Source: Catelliglobosispora koreensis DSM 44566
GTDB taxonomy: Bacteria; Actinomycetota; Actinomycetes; Mycobacteriales; Micromonosporaceae
Length of the DNA stretch: 64,000 bases
Direction of reading: 5' to 3'
Assembly: GCF_000379685.1 (NCBI RefSeq)
Contig: NZ_KB903254.1
Coordinates: 1-64,000, forward strand
A model generated the notes under the pieces. It had not been told where the DNA came from and searched no databases. It was given only the letters and a program-made list of their open reading frames with translations. Below are positions 50,946-59,831 of the stretch, piece after piece. The position numbers and the translations under genes were made by a program. Every line of letters begins with the position of its first letter. Position 1 is the first letter of the stretch.

Positions 50946-51877
50946 CCTCAGATGCCAGCACCGATACTCCGGCCGCCCGATTCCGTGACCTGGCAAAGCA
51001 TTACGGCGACGTCCGGGCGGTTGACGGAATCAGCCTGGAGGTCAAAGCCGGTGAAATCTATGCCCTGCTCGGGCTAAACGGCGCGGGCAAGACCACCGCG
51101 ATCCGCACCCTCCTAGGGATGATCAAACCATCGGCGGGTTCGGTGGAGCTGTTCGGCCAGACCGTGAGCCCCCAAGCGGCAACGGTGTGGTCGCGGGTGG
51201 GCTTTCTGGTGGAAACACCCGCGTCCTACCCGGAACTGACGGTAGCCGAAAACCTGAAGGTCATGGCCCGGCTCAAACGCCTGCCCGCCAACACCATTGA
51301 AACGGCTATTGCGCAGCTGGGCTTGCAGTCCTATGCGCGCCGCAGAGCCCGCGATTTGTCGCTGGGAAACCAGCAGCGCCTCGGCCTAGCCAAAGCACTG
51401 CTCGGCCAGCCGCAGCTGCTGGTCTTGGATGAGCCGGCTAACGGGCTCGATCCGGCGGGCGTAAACGAGATCCGCCAGCTTTTGAAAACCCTTGCCGCGC
51501 AAGGAACAGCGATCCTGCTGTCAAGCCACATCCTGGCCGAAGTCGCCCGCCTGGCCACCCGGATCGGCATCATCCACCGCGGAAAGCTGATCACTGAAAT
51601 GACCGCCGAAGACCTGCACGAGAAAGTGGCGCGCAGGCTGGAAATCCGCACGCGTGACCAGGACAGCGCCGCCTGGATCCTGCGCCAGGCAGGCCATCAG
51701 CCGCACACCACATCCGACGGCGCCATCACGGTAGAAGGGGCGCAGGCTTTGGAGTTCCCCGATCAGATCGCCACTCTGCTCGTGGATGCCGGCTGCCCGC
51801 CACTGCATTTGGCCGTGCACACCGAAGACCTCGAGACCCTGTTTCTGCGGCTGACCGGGCAGGAGGTGCCAGCGTGA
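50942..51877 (+). CDS. ABC transporter ATPase (exporter type, CcmA-like)
   Basis: A 311-residue ATPase. Walker A is GLNGAGKTTAIR, Q-loop VGFLVETPASYPELT, signature LSLGNQQRLGLAKALL, Walker B LLVLDEPANGLDP, H-loop LLSSHILAEVARL. The C-terminal 90 residues are the extension seen in bacitracin/NatA-type exporters. It couples by ATGA both to the TrkA-N gene before and to the permease gene after. NatAB-like Na+ extrusion is an attractive guess given the setting, but lantibiotic-type export is as likely from sequence alone. Confidence 0.9.
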   Translation: MTSDASTDTPAARFRDLAKHYGDVRAVDGISLEVKAGEIYALLGLNGAGKTTAIRTLLGMIKPSAGSVELFGQTVSPQAATVWSRVGFLVETPASYPELTVAENLKVMARLKRLPANTIETAIAQLGLQSYARRRARDLSLGNQQRLGLAKALLGQPQLLVLDEPANGLDPAGVNEIRQLLKTLAAQGTAILLSSHILAEVARLATRIGIIHRGKLITEMTAEDLHEKVARRLEIRTRDQDSAAWILRQAGHQPHTTSDGAITVEGAQALEFPDQIATLLVDAGCPPLHLAVHTEDLETLFLRLTGQEVPA

Positions 51878-52656
51878 ACGCCGCCCTGTACGCCGAGATC
51901 CTCAAGCTGCGCCGCTCGAAACTGCCGTGGACCACACTGCTGGCCATCACCATCGGTGTCGCAGCAGGCGGGCTTTTCATGTTCATCTCCCTGCACCCCG
52001 ATGCCGCCCGCGACCTCGGCCTACTCGGTGCGAAAGCCCAGCTAGCCACTTTGGAACCTACCTGGGATTCCTATCTTGGTTTGCTGGCACAGATTTCCGC
52101 CGTGGGCGGGATCGGGATTTTCGGCATGCTGATGGTGTGGGTATTCGGCCGCGAGTTCGCTGAGCACACCGCCAAAGACCTCCTCGCGCTGCCTACTTCC
52201 CGCACCGCCATCGTGTTAGCGAAGTTCACCGTCGCGGCAGGATGGTGCTTCCTGCTTACCGGCTACCTGATCGTGGCCGGGCTTGGGGTGGGCTGGTGGC
52301 TCGGCATCCCCGGGCCCGCCGGAAGCGGTGTCATCGGCGCAGGCGTGGCACGGGTCGTAATCACCGCCGCGCTGACCATCGCGTTGACTGCCCTATTCGG
52401 ACTGGCTGCCAGTGCCGGGCGCGGCTATCTGCCAGCGATCGGCACCCTCTTCGTGGTGCTGTTTACCGCACAGATCGTCGCGGCACTGGGGTACGGGCAG
52501 TGGTTTCCGTTCTCCGTGCCGGCATTGCACGCCGGAATCACCGGCTCGGGCCAGCCCGCCCCCGCAGTAGCGGGATACCTGGGCGTTGCGGCGGTGACGG
52601 TGATCAGCGTCGCGGCGACGGCGTGGTGGTGGCTGCACGCCGATCACACCCGCTAA
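51874..52656 (+). CDS. ABC-2 type permease
   Basis: A 260-residue membrane protein with six hydrophobic stretches. It starts AALYAEILKLRRSKLPWTTL, typical of ABC-2 permeases of the bacitracin/NatB-like group, with GMLMVWVFGREFAEHTAKDL and ALPTSRTAIVLAKFTVA in the coupling region. It is co-translated with the ATPase at 50942-51877. Substrate unknown. It ends the first operon; a short gap with the second leader RNA follows. Confidence 0.85.
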   Translation: MNAALYAEILKLRRSKLPWTTLLAITIGVAAGGLFMFISLHPDAARDLGLLGAKAQLATLEPTWDSYLGLLAQISAVGGIGIFGMLMVWVFGREFAEHTAKDLLALPTSRTAIVLAKFTVAAGWCFLLTGYLIVAGLGVGWWLGIPGPAGSGVIGAGVARVVITAALTIALTALFGLAASAGRGYLPAIGTLFVVLFTAQIVAALGYGQWFPFSVPALHAGITGSGQPAPAVAGYLGVAAVTVISVAATAWWWLHADHTR

Positions 52657-52735
52657 ACGCACAACCTCGCACCTAGCAGGCTAGCGGCCGGCTAGCCGAT
52701 GCCGGGTCTGCGTCCCGTGGGGTATGTTGATCGCC

Positions 52736-52799
52736 GGTGTGCCGGGAAGCCTGGTCGGCAAAGCAATACGTTTCTGTTTGCCGACCCTGGAGCACCCCT
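52736..52799 (+). promoter_or_regulatory. Structured leader RNA, copy B (before CaxA-type exchanger)
   Basis: Closing stem GGTG (52736-52739) pairs with CACC (52793-52796), just before ATG 52800. The unpaired block GCCGGGAAG (52741-52749) is identical to copy A. It is followed by a long hairpin whose arms GGTCGGCAAA (52753-52762) and TTTGCCGACC (52777-52786) are perfectly complementary. Compared with copy A, stem bases differ but pairing is kept, which points to a conserved RNA structure rather than a protein-binding DNA site. Confidence 0.65.
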
Positions 52800-53798
52800 A
52801 TGCTTACTCAAATCCTTTACGCTGCCGCCGGTCTCGTGCTGCTGACCTTCGCCGCCGACCACCTCGTCCTGGGCTCGTCCAGGCTCGCGACCCGGCTGCG
52901 CATCAGCCCCGTCGTCGTCGGTGTCGTCGTCATCGGCCTGGGCACCTCCGCCCCGGAGTTCCTGGTCTCAGGGGTTGCCGCCGCCCGCGGCGACACCGGC
53001 ATCGCGTTAGGAAACATCACCGGCTCCAACATCCTCAACCTCACCCTGATCCTCGGCGTCGCCGCGCTGGTCGCCAGGGTCGCGGTCACCTCGTCGGTAA
53101 TCAAGCGAGAGGTGCCGCTCGCCGTCGGGGCGGTGGTCTTGTTCGGCTTTCTGGCCTGGGCCGGGCTCACCCTCGCCACCGGTATCGTTCTTATCGTTGC
53201 CGCCGTGGGGGCGCTGCTGTTGCTGCTGCGCTGGGCACGCCAGGGCCGCAACACCGAACTGGCCAAAGAAGTCATCTCCTACACCGAGGAGTCCTCCGAA
53301 GCAGACGCTGCCGAACCGGTTGCGGCGATGCCAGCAAGGGCACGCTGGAATCCTCCGGCGTGGTTCGAGCCGGTCCGTGCTCTCCTCGGCCTGGCCGGAG
53401 TGCTGGCAGGGGCACAGCTGCTCGTCGCCAACGCCTCTGCCATCGCCACTGATCTGGGCGTGCCGCAGCTGATCATCGGATTCACTCTCGTCGCCCTGGG
53501 CACGTCGCTGCCGGAACTGGTGACAACGATTCAGGCGCAGCGGCGCGGCGAAACCGACCTCGTGGTGGGCAATCTGTTCGGCTCCAACCTGTTCAACAGC
53601 CTCGCCGGCGGTGCCGTCATCGCCTTCGCCGCACCCACCGGCGCGCAAGGCGCCAGCGTGACACTTGTCCTGGCGATGATCCTCACCGGTGGGCTGGCCT
53701 GGGCCCTGCTGCGGCGCGGCCTTGCCCTGTCCAAACCCGAAGGGCTCATACTGCTTGCCGCATATGCACTGATCATGCCGCTGCTGCTATCCGCATAG
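52800..53798 (+). CDS. CaxA/YrbG-type calcium/sodium exchanger
   Basis: A 332-residue membrane protein with two inverted repeats of five TM helices. Alpha-repeat motifs: GLGTSAPEFLVSGVAAARGD with GNITGSNILNL, and VALGTSLPELVTTIQAQRRG with GNLFGSNLFNS; the acidic P-E/P-E ion ligands are present in both. The central cytoplasmic loop is acidic (EESSEADAAEP). It exchanges Ca2+ (or similar ions) against Na+ or H+ at the cell membrane. It has its own copy of the leader RNA and so is probably co-regulated with the CBS/ArsB-NhaD operon. Confidence 0.9.
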   Translation: MLTQILYAAAGLVLLTFAADHLVLGSSRLATRLRISPVVVGVVVIGLGTSAPEFLVSGVAAARGDTGIALGNITGSNILNLTLILGVAALVARVAVTSSVIKREVPLAVGAVVLFGFLAWAGLTLATGIVLIVAAVGALLLLLRWARQGRNTELAKEVISYTEESSEADAAEPVAAMPARARWNPPAWFEPVRALLGLAGVLAGAQLLVANASAIATDLGVPQLIIGFTLVALGTSLPELVTTIQAQRRGETDLVVGNLFGSNLFNSLAGGAVIAFAAPTGAQGASVTLVLAMILTGGLAWALLRRGLALSKPEGLILLAAYALIMPLLLSA

Positions 53799-53824
53799 CC
53801 AGATCACAGCAATGAGCTGGGTGT

Positions 53825-53841
53825 TTGCCGGAACCCGGCAA
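53825..53841 (+). terminator. Hairpin after CaxA-type gene
   Basis: TTGCCGG (53825-53831) and CCGGCAA (53835-53841) form a 7-bp stem with 3-base loop, flanked by a GGTGT/ACACC outer pairing; no T run. Confidence 0.5.
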
Positions 53842-53899
53842 CAACACCTGCGGTTAGTTGTCCGGGTGCCGCCCTAGAACCCGAACCAGGAGTACACGA

Positions 53900-54838
53900 A
53901 TGCTGTATGGCATGACCAGCGATATCGCCGTCCTGGCCGAAGACCTGACGAAGTTCTACGGCACCCGGCGCGGCATCGAAAACCTCAACCTCGACGTCAA
54001 AACAGGTGAGGTGATGGGATTCCTGGGCCCCAATGGCGCCGGGAAAACCACCACCATCCGCCTGCTGCTGGATTTCCTGCGCCCGACGCGCGGGCACGCC
54101 ACCGTCCTGGGCCTGGACCCCCGCCGGGACAAAGCGGTGCTGCACCGCCAGATCGGCTACCTGCCCGGCGAACTCGCTTTCCCTGGCAGGGAAACCGCCG
54201 CAGAACTCCTGAAGTTTTTCGGTGACGCCCGGGGTGGCGTGCCATGGCGTAGGGTCACCGGGCTGGCCGAACTGCTCGATCTGGACCTGTCCCGGCCGGT
54301 GCGGGCCATGTCCAAGGGTAACAAGCAAAAGGTCGGTTTGGTTCAGGCGTTCATGCACCAGCCCGCCCTGCTCATCCTGGACGAGCCCACCAGCGGCCTA
54401 GACCCGTTGATGCAGCAAGAATTTTTGGCAATGGTCCGCGACGCCCGCGACAACGGGCAAACCGTCTTCATGTCCTCGCACGTCCTGGCCGAAGTCCAGT
54501 CCACCGCCGACCGCGTCGCCATAATCCGCGACGGCCGCCTAGCGGCGGTGGAAAAAGTGGAATCACTGGGACGCCGTGCGGTGCGCAGCGTCGAAATCCA
54601 CTTCGGCGACCCCGTCACGGCCGCCGAGTTCACAGGCCTGCCCGGCGTGTCCAATGTGGAAGTCGCTGGCCCGGTACTGCGGTGCACTGTTGATGGCCGC
54701 CTCGATCCACTGATTAAAGCCGCCGCATGCCATGAGGTGATCGACCTGCTCTCGGCCGAACCCGACCTCGAGGAGACATTCCTGTCGTACTACTACCACT
54801 CCGAAGGAGCACCCGATGTTGCCGCCGCTGGTGCGTAA
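53900..54838 (+). CDS. ABC transporter ATPase
   Basis: A 312-residue ATPase from ATG 53900 with AGGAG upstream. Walker A FLGPNGAGKTTTIR, signature MSKGNKQKVGLVQAFM, Walker B LLILDEPTSGLDP, H-loop VFMSSHVLAEVQS. The C-terminal extension (RSVEIHFGDPVTAAEF) is typical of ABC-2 exporters of antibiotic-resistance type. The following permease gene starts 23 bases before its end. It is paralogous to the ATPase at 50942, but with a different start signal and its own promoter region. Confidence 0.9.
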   Translation: MLYGMTSDIAVLAEDLTKFYGTRRGIENLNLDVKTGEVMGFLGPNGAGKTTTIRLLLDFLRPTRGHATVLGLDPRRDKAVLHRQIGYLPGELAFPGRETAAELLKFFGDARGGVPWRRVTGLAELLDLDLSRPVRAMSKGNKQKVGLVQAFMHQPALLILDEPTSGLDPLMQQEFLAMVRDARDNGQTVFMSSHVLAEVQSTADRVAIIRDGRLAAVEKVESLGRRAVRSVEIHFGDPVTAAEFTGLPGVSNVEVAGPVLRCTVDGRLDPLIKAAACHEVIDLLSAEPDLEETFLSYYYHSEGAPDVAAAGA

Positions 54839-55604
54839 AACCTGGCGCGACGACCGCCGTGCCATCATCGGCTGGGCCGCAGGCGTCGGCGCGTTCACCG
54901 CGATCTACACTGGCTTCTACAGCCAATTCCAGGGCGCCGCCGAGCTCAAACAGGATGCGCTGCCCCAAGGGATGCTGGATTTCCTCGGTATCGCCGACAT
55001 GCTCTCGCCAGCAGGGTACTTGCAAGCCACTGTCTTTTCTTTGATAGGGCCGGCGCTGATCCTGATGTGCGCTATCACTTTGGCCGCCCGCACTATCGCC
55101 CGCCCGGAAGAAGACGGCGGCATGGAGTTCCTGCTGGCCAACCCGCTATCGCGTAAGGCATTCGCTATTCAGCGACTCACCGCGGCCGCATCGGCGATCA
55201 GCGTGGTGGCGGCAGTGCCGTGGCTGCTGCTGGCGATCCTCATCCCCACCATCGGCATGGATGTCCCGTTTGGGAACGTGTCAGCTGCCTGCGTGGGCCT
55301 GATCGCGTTGGCGTGGTGTTTCACCGGGATCGCTTTTCTCGCCGGGGCCATGTCGGGCAAACGCGGCACCGTCTTGGCTGTGGCCGGCACTATTGGTGTG
55401 GCCACATATATGGCCAATGCGCTGTCGAACGTCAGCGATGGCATGTCGTGGCTGAAATGGCTCTCGCCGTTCTACTACTTCATCGGCGCCGATCCGCTCC
55501 ACACCGGATGGCACCCCGCACACCTGCTCCTGCTCGCTGGAATCGGTGTGGCAACAGCGGTTGCCGGAGTTGCTTTGTTCGACCGGCGTGATGTCGGCGT
55601 CTAA
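54816..55604 (+). CDS. ABC-2 type permease
   Basis: A 262-residue membrane protein overlapping the ATPase gene by 23 bases. It starts LPPLVRKTWRDDRRAIIGWA, has six hydrophobic segments, and includes the loop RTIARPEEDGGMEFLLANPL with SRKAFAIQRLTAA, which is characteristic of YhgE/ABC-2 exporters in actinobacteria. It forms an exporter with the ATPase before it. Substrate unknown; the next gene encodes a PucR-like regulator that may control the pair. Confidence 0.85.
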   Translation: MLPPLVRKTWRDDRRAIIGWAAGVGAFTAIYTGFYSQFQGAAELKQDALPQGMLDFLGIADMLSPAGYLQATVFSLIGPALILMCAITLAARTIARPEEDGGMEFLLANPLSRKAFAIQRLTAAASAISVVAAVPWLLLAILIPTIGMDVPFGNVSAACVGLIALAWCFTGIAFLAGAMSGKRGTVLAVAGTIGVATYMANALSNVSDGMSWLKWLSPFYYFIGADPLHTGWHPAHLLLLAGIGVATAVAGVALFDRRDVGV

Positions 55605-55664
55605 CCCCGGACCCGGTGGCCGCCACCCAGATGTGGCGGCCACCCCACGCGAAGGACAGACCCG

Positions 55665-56729
55665 ATGACCGCCCCTGACCCGCAAACGCTTACCCAGCAA
55701 TGCATCACGCTCCTGCACACGCCACAAGGGGCGCAGCGCCTCCGGCAGGCCACCGCATTGGGCGCGCAAACCGCGGATCACGCCAACAGCATCGACGGCC
55801 TCGTGACGGCCATGCTGAATGCGGCATCGCAGACCTGGTCCACCCGCGCCACATCATCGGGTGAATCAGCCGCAGCAATCCACGCACGCGCCGCTGATCT
55901 CCTCGCCGTCACAACGGACCTTATCGACGCAGCCATCACCGGTTTTCACCAACGCCTGCGCCACGAACTGTCCGATCACGACAGCCAGCGCACCGAATTC
56001 GTCAACGATTTACTTGCCGGCCGGGCCGACCCGGGCCACCTCGCCGAACGCGCCCACCGCTACGGCATCCGCCTATCCGGTACCCACCTTGTCACAGTCG
56101 CCACCGCAGCAGGGCTGACCGAAGCCATCGTCCGCGACATCGACACCTTGCTCGCGGCGCGTTATGGCGAAGGCAACACCCTGACCACGATGCGCGAACG
56201 CCAGCTCGTCTGTATCAGCACTGGAGGGCTGCGCGGCCTGCCCGCCGAGCTCGCCCATCACCTTCTGGCCCGCTTCGGTGCCGGTGCGTGGCAAATCGGT
56301 GTGGGCCGGGCGCACCCCGGTATCAACGGCGTCAGCACGTCACTGACCGAAGCCCGCGACGCCCTCGACCTCGCAACGAAGCTCGGCTTCACCACCCCCG
56401 TGCTGCACGCCGCAGATCTGCTCGTGTTCCCCGTTTTGCTGCGTGACCGCGACGCCATCACCGACTTGGTGACCACTGTCCTTGGCCCGCTGCAGAATGC
56501 ACGCGGCGGCGCCCAGTCCTATCTGGACACACTGACAGTCTTGTTCGACAACCAGGGCAACTACACCGCGACCGCGCGGCAGCTGCACCTTTCCGTGCGT
56601 GCGGTGACCTACCGCCTCGACCGCATTCACGCGCTGACCGGCTATCACCCGGGTGAACCCACCCAGCGGTTTACCCTGCACACCGCGGTCCTTGGAGCGC
56701 GGCTACTCGGCTGGCCGAAATCGACCTGA
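55665..56729 (+). CDS. PucR/CdaR-type transcriptional regulator
   Basis: A 354-residue protein with GAAGGA before ATG 55665. The centre (about 150-275) is a GGDEF-like CdaR domain (WQIGVGRAHPGINGVSTSLT, EARDALDLATKLG). The C-terminus is the PucR-type HTH: YLDTLTVLFDNQGNYTATAR, LHLSVRAVTYRLDRIHALTG. The N-terminal 130 residues are helical without a known sensor. It follows the ABC pair by 60 bases and may regulate it or the whole ion cluster. A long hairpin is found 211 bases downstream. Confidence 0.85.
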   Translation: MTAPDPQTLTQQCITLLHTPQGAQRLRQATALGAQTADHANSIDGLVTAMLNAASQTWSTRATSSGESAAAIHARAADLLAVTTDLIDAAITGFHQRLRHELSDHDSQRTEFVNDLLAGRADPGHLAERAHRYGIRLSGTHLVTVATAAGLTEAIVRDIDTLLAARYGEGNTLTTMRERQLVCISTGGLRGLPAELAHHLLARFGAGAWQIGVGRAHPGINGVSTSLTEARDALDLATKLGFTTPVLHAADLLVFPVLLRDRDAITDLVTTVLGPLQNARGGAQSYLDTLTVLFDNQGNYTATARQLHLSVRAVTYRLDRIHALTGYHPGEPTQRFTLHTAVLGARLLGWPKST

Positions 56730-57515
56730 CACGCCCCGACTCACAACATCCTATGGACTGCATGGGCCTAACCAGGCCGGCCCACCACGCGGCCAGGACG
56801 TCATGACCATAGAGGCCAGCGTCACTAAATCTGCGAACAAAGTCTTGTGCCACAACACTTTTCCGGTAGTGCCGCCTGGCTGCCTGTGGCTTTCCCGGGA
56901 GTGGTCTGCCAGGAATTTAGGCAGGCAGCCGTGTGGTACGGCCGGGTGCCTGAGCCTGTGGGATGGCCCTGTCAGGCACCCGGCGCACACCCCCTCCTTG
57001 CGGCCTCGCGCCCGCCAGGGCTGTGCCGAGCGGGCCGGGCACATTGAGCAGCATCAGCGCTCTGTATGGCGGGCGCCCTGCGTAACTATGACGGTTGTGT
57101 GACAAACCTGCGCAAGAATGGAAGGCAGCCGACGGTGGCACGCCCGGCGCAAACACGCCCTCGCCTGCTGCGCAGCCGGCTGATAACGGCACAGGATTCT
57201 CCCGACGCCGAGGTTAGCTTTGCGCGGCGCCGAACCGCATCCCGTCCTGCCCGCCGCAATCGGCAAGCCAGCGGGGGTGCAAAACGCGTCGCTACCGGTG
57301 CAGCGGCGTTGTCACGCAACTGTCATGCGCCTGTGGGTTATCCGCCATGTCCGCGACTGAGGCTGTGCCACGCGGCCGGAGCCTAGGTCCAGAGGCGAGG
57401 CAATGTGTAAACGAACGTGGTCTAGCGGATCTGCACCGCTGAGCGATCGCGGTGCTGCAGTCACCTCGGCGACCTGGCCACGCCAAACGGGAAGTCAGAA
57501 GCGGAGGCAAACGTC
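56730..57515. other. Long non-coding gap before mltG
   Basis: This 786-base stretch holds no ORF with coding character. It contains one strong hairpin (56941-56984). The rest shows no tRNA or known RNA signature. The promoter of mltG should lie at its right end; GGAGG at 57503-57507 serves its GTG start. Confidence 0.55.
56941..56984 (+). terminator. Strong 13-bp hairpin in the gap after the PucR gene
   Basis: GCCGGGTGCCTGA (56941-56953) and TCAGGCACCCGGC (56972-56984) pair perfectly with an 18-base loop, 211 bases past the stop. It may be a terminator or the end of an unrecognised small RNA. Confidence 0.5.
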
Positions 57516-58967
57516 GTGAGCAATGGCCAGGACTACAGCGGCGGCTATTACGACGGCGGCGATTCACGCTACTTGCAGCAGGAGGACTATCAGCACCAGT
57601 GGCCGCCACATCAGCAACAGGAATACCCGCACGGCGGCCAATGGAACGGCGAGCAGTACAGCTACCCACATGACGGTCAGCGGAAGGGCGAGCGTTACGG
57701 CGATCCCCACTATCAGCAACAACCGCAGTACGGATGGCGCGACGAAGCGCACTACGGGCACCACGGGTATGACCCGCGGCAGTACGAGGCTTACGCCCCG
57801 CAGGTTTATCAAGCGCGCCCGGTAGGCGCCAGGGGCGCAAAGGAGCGCCGCAGGAAACGCAATCCTTTCCTTGCGGCCCTTGTCACACTGCTGCTGCTGT
57901 CCGGTGCGGGATTCGGCGGCTACTACACTCTTGACGAGTTCGGCTTCTTCGGCCCCGATGACTACACCGGTTCAGGAAATGGCCAAAACGCCATCATTGA
58001 AGTCAGGCAAGGGGATTCCGGCGGCGAGATCGCCAAAACCCTTACCGCCGCTGGGGTTGTCAAGAGCGAAGTGGCGTTTCTTGCGGCCTCAGCACGAAAC
58101 CCAGACTCCAAAACCATTCAGGCAGGCTGGTACAAGCTGCAGAAGGAAATGAGTGCCGATGCAGCTGTGTTGGCCCTGCTGGACCTGAAGAACCGATATG
58201 TCAAGACGGTCGTTGTCACCGAAGGCATGTCCACATTCGACATCTACAAAAAGCTCGCCACCGAACTGGGAAGGCCCATCCAGGATTTCCAGGACGCCGC
58301 CAAAGACCCTGTCGCGCTTGGCGTCGCCGAAACTTGGTTCACCCGCAAAGACGGCAGGGCGATAACGTTCCGGTCGGCCGAAGGTTTCCTTTTCCCAGCG
58401 ACGTACGAATTCGATCCAGATACCACGCCAGAGCAGGCCCTCAAGGCGATGGTAGCTAAGTTCAACCAGGTCACCGCGGAGATCCGTTTTACCGAGTCTG
58501 TCGCCTCGAAAAGTGCCTATTCCCCATACGAGGCGCTCATCGCCGCGTCAATCGCCCAAAAAGAAGTGCGCAGCGCCGAAGATTTTTCAAAGCTGACGCA
58601 GGTTCTCTACTTCCGTGCCTACTCCAGAAGGTTCAGCTGCAACTGCCTTAAGGCTGACAGCACCCTGAACTACTTCTTCAAGCTCAATGGGTCGCCTGCA
58701 AAGCCGTCAAAAGACATCACCCAAGCCGAGCTTGAAGACGAGAGCAACCCTTACAACACCTACGCCCACTCCAAGATGCCGCCAACGCCCATTGGCAATC
58801 CCGGCAAAACGGCCCTCAACGCCGCAGTGAACCCCGCGGACACCTCATACCGGTATTGGATGGTCATTGATGCCAGCGGGACAGCCGCTTTCACCTCATC
58901 GCAGTCAACTCACTGCTCCAACACTAAGAAAGCCATCCAGGCCGGCCTCCCAGCAAGACCCTGCTAG
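57516..58967 (+). CDS. mltG: Endolytic transglycosylase MltG with Gln/Tyr/His-rich cytoplasmic tail
   Basis: A 483-residue protein from GTG 57516 (GGAGG upstream). Residues 1-110 are cytoplasmic, low in complexity and rich in Gln, Tyr, His and Gly (YLQQEDYQHQWPPHQQQEYP). A basic stop (KERRRKRN) precedes the TM helix FLAALVTLLLLSGAGFGGYY. The outside part is YceG/MltG: VRQGDSGGEIAKTLTAAGVV, VVTEGMSTFDIYKKLA, FRSAEGFLFPATYEFDP, ALIAASIAQKEVRSAEDF (active-site Glu region) and NPYNTYAHSKMPPTPIGNPG. MltG cuts nascent glycan strands and sets peptidoglycan chain length. The NPYNTY motif confirms the family. The tail resembles those of other actinobacterial MltG proteins. Confidence 0.9.
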   Translation: MSNGQDYSGGYYDGGDSRYLQQEDYQHQWPPHQQQEYPHGGQWNGEQYSYPHDGQRKGERYGDPHYQQQPQYGWRDEAHYGHHGYDPRQYEAYAPQVYQARPVGARGAKERRRKRNPFLAALVTLLLLSGAGFGGYYTLDEFGFFGPDDYTGSGNGQNAIIEVRQGDSGGEIAKTLTAAGVVKSEVAFLAASARNPDSKTIQAGWYKLQKEMSADAAVLALLDLKNRYVKTVVVTEGMSTFDIYKKLATELGRPIQDFQDAAKDPVALGVAETWFTRKDGRAITFRSAEGFLFPATYEFDPDTTPEQALKAMVAKFNQVTAEIRFTESVASKSAYSPYEALIAASIAQKEVRSAEDFSKLTQVLYFRAYSRRFSCNCLKADSTLNYFFKLNGSPAKPSKDITQAELEDESNPYNTYAHSKMPPTPIGNPGKTALNAAVNPADTSYRYWMVIDASGTAAFTSSQSTHCSNTKKAIQAGLPARPC

Positions 58968-58982
58968 CCATCGGACCAGGTA

Positions 58983-59831
58983 TCACCGCGCAGAATCAAC
59001 CTTGCCGCTGAGGTCTTGCGCCGGTACAGCCGGGCTCGTGTCGCGCGACCGCCACCGAGACGCCAAAACCGTTACCGCGCCAGCGAAAACAAGGATAGAC
59101 GTCCAGATGTTGAGGCGCAGTCCGAGAAAATGATTGACGTCATCGACGCGCAAGGCCTCAATCCACACCCGCCCGAGTGTGTAGGCGGCGACATAGAGCG
59201 TGAATAGGCGGCCGCCAGAGAGCCGGTACCGTCTTTCGGCCCACAGCAGCAGCACGAAAACGCCAATGTTCCACAGGAACTCATATAGAAACGCGGGATG
59301 GTAGGTGGCGATCTCCGCCGTGTGAACTGGCCGGTGCGCCGCATCGATGTACACCGCCCACGGCAGGGTAGATGGGCCACCGAACAGTTCCTGGTTAAAG
59401 TAATTGCCCCACCGGCCAATAGCCTGCGCCAGTACCAAACCTGGGGCGGCGGCATCGGCGAACGCCGCCAAGGAAACGTTCTTACGGCGGCAGCCAATCC
59501 ACGCACCCACCGCACCGAGCGCCACCGCACCCCAGATGCCCAGGCCACCTTCCCAGATGTAGAACGCCCGGACCGGATTCTTGCCCATGCCGAAGTACAG
59601 CTGCGCGTCAGTGATGACGTGATAAAGACGGCCCCCGATGATGCCGAACGGCACCGCCCAAATCGAGATGTCGAGGATATCGTCAGCCTGCCCGCCGCGG
59701 GCAGCCCATCGCCGCCGGGTAAGCAGCACAGCGGCGATAATCCCGGCGATGATGCACAGCGCATAGGCGCGTATCGCGACGGGGCCCAGGTGCCACACGC
59801 TTTGCGATGGGCTGGGCAAAAAAGCAAACAC
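58983..59831 (-). CDS. lgt: Prolipoprotein diacylglyceryl transferase
   Basis: A 282-residue membrane enzyme. A GTG at 59831 (GAGGAG 9 bases upstream, then FAFLPSPSQSVWHLGPVAIR) fits the normal Lgt N-terminus; the open frame reaches 59948. About seven TM helices. Signatures: FGIIGGRLYHVITDAQLYF (catalytic-region His/Arg), GGLGIWGAVALGAVGAWIG, and the Lgt signature AQAIGRWGNYFNQELFGG; later WIEALRVDD. It attaches diacylglycerol to lipobox Cys, needed for lipoproteins such as those at 25166 and 61823. It converges with mltG, 15 bases apart. Being away from trp genes, it may be a second copy of lgt. Confidence 0.9.
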   Translation of the reverse strand: MFAFLPSPSQSVWHLGPVAIRAYALCIIAGIIAAVLLTRRRWAARGGQADDILDISIWAVPFGIIGGRLYHVITDAQLYFGMGKNPVRAFYIWEGGLGIWGAVALGAVGAWIGCRRKNVSLAAFADAAAPGLVLAQAIGRWGNYFNQELFGGPSTLPWAVYIDAAHRPVHTAEIATYHPAFLYEFLWNIGVFVLLLWAERRYRLSGGRLFTLYVAAYTLGRVWIEALRVDDVNHFLGLRLNIWTSILVFAGAVTVLASRWRSRDTSPAVPAQDLSGKVDSAR

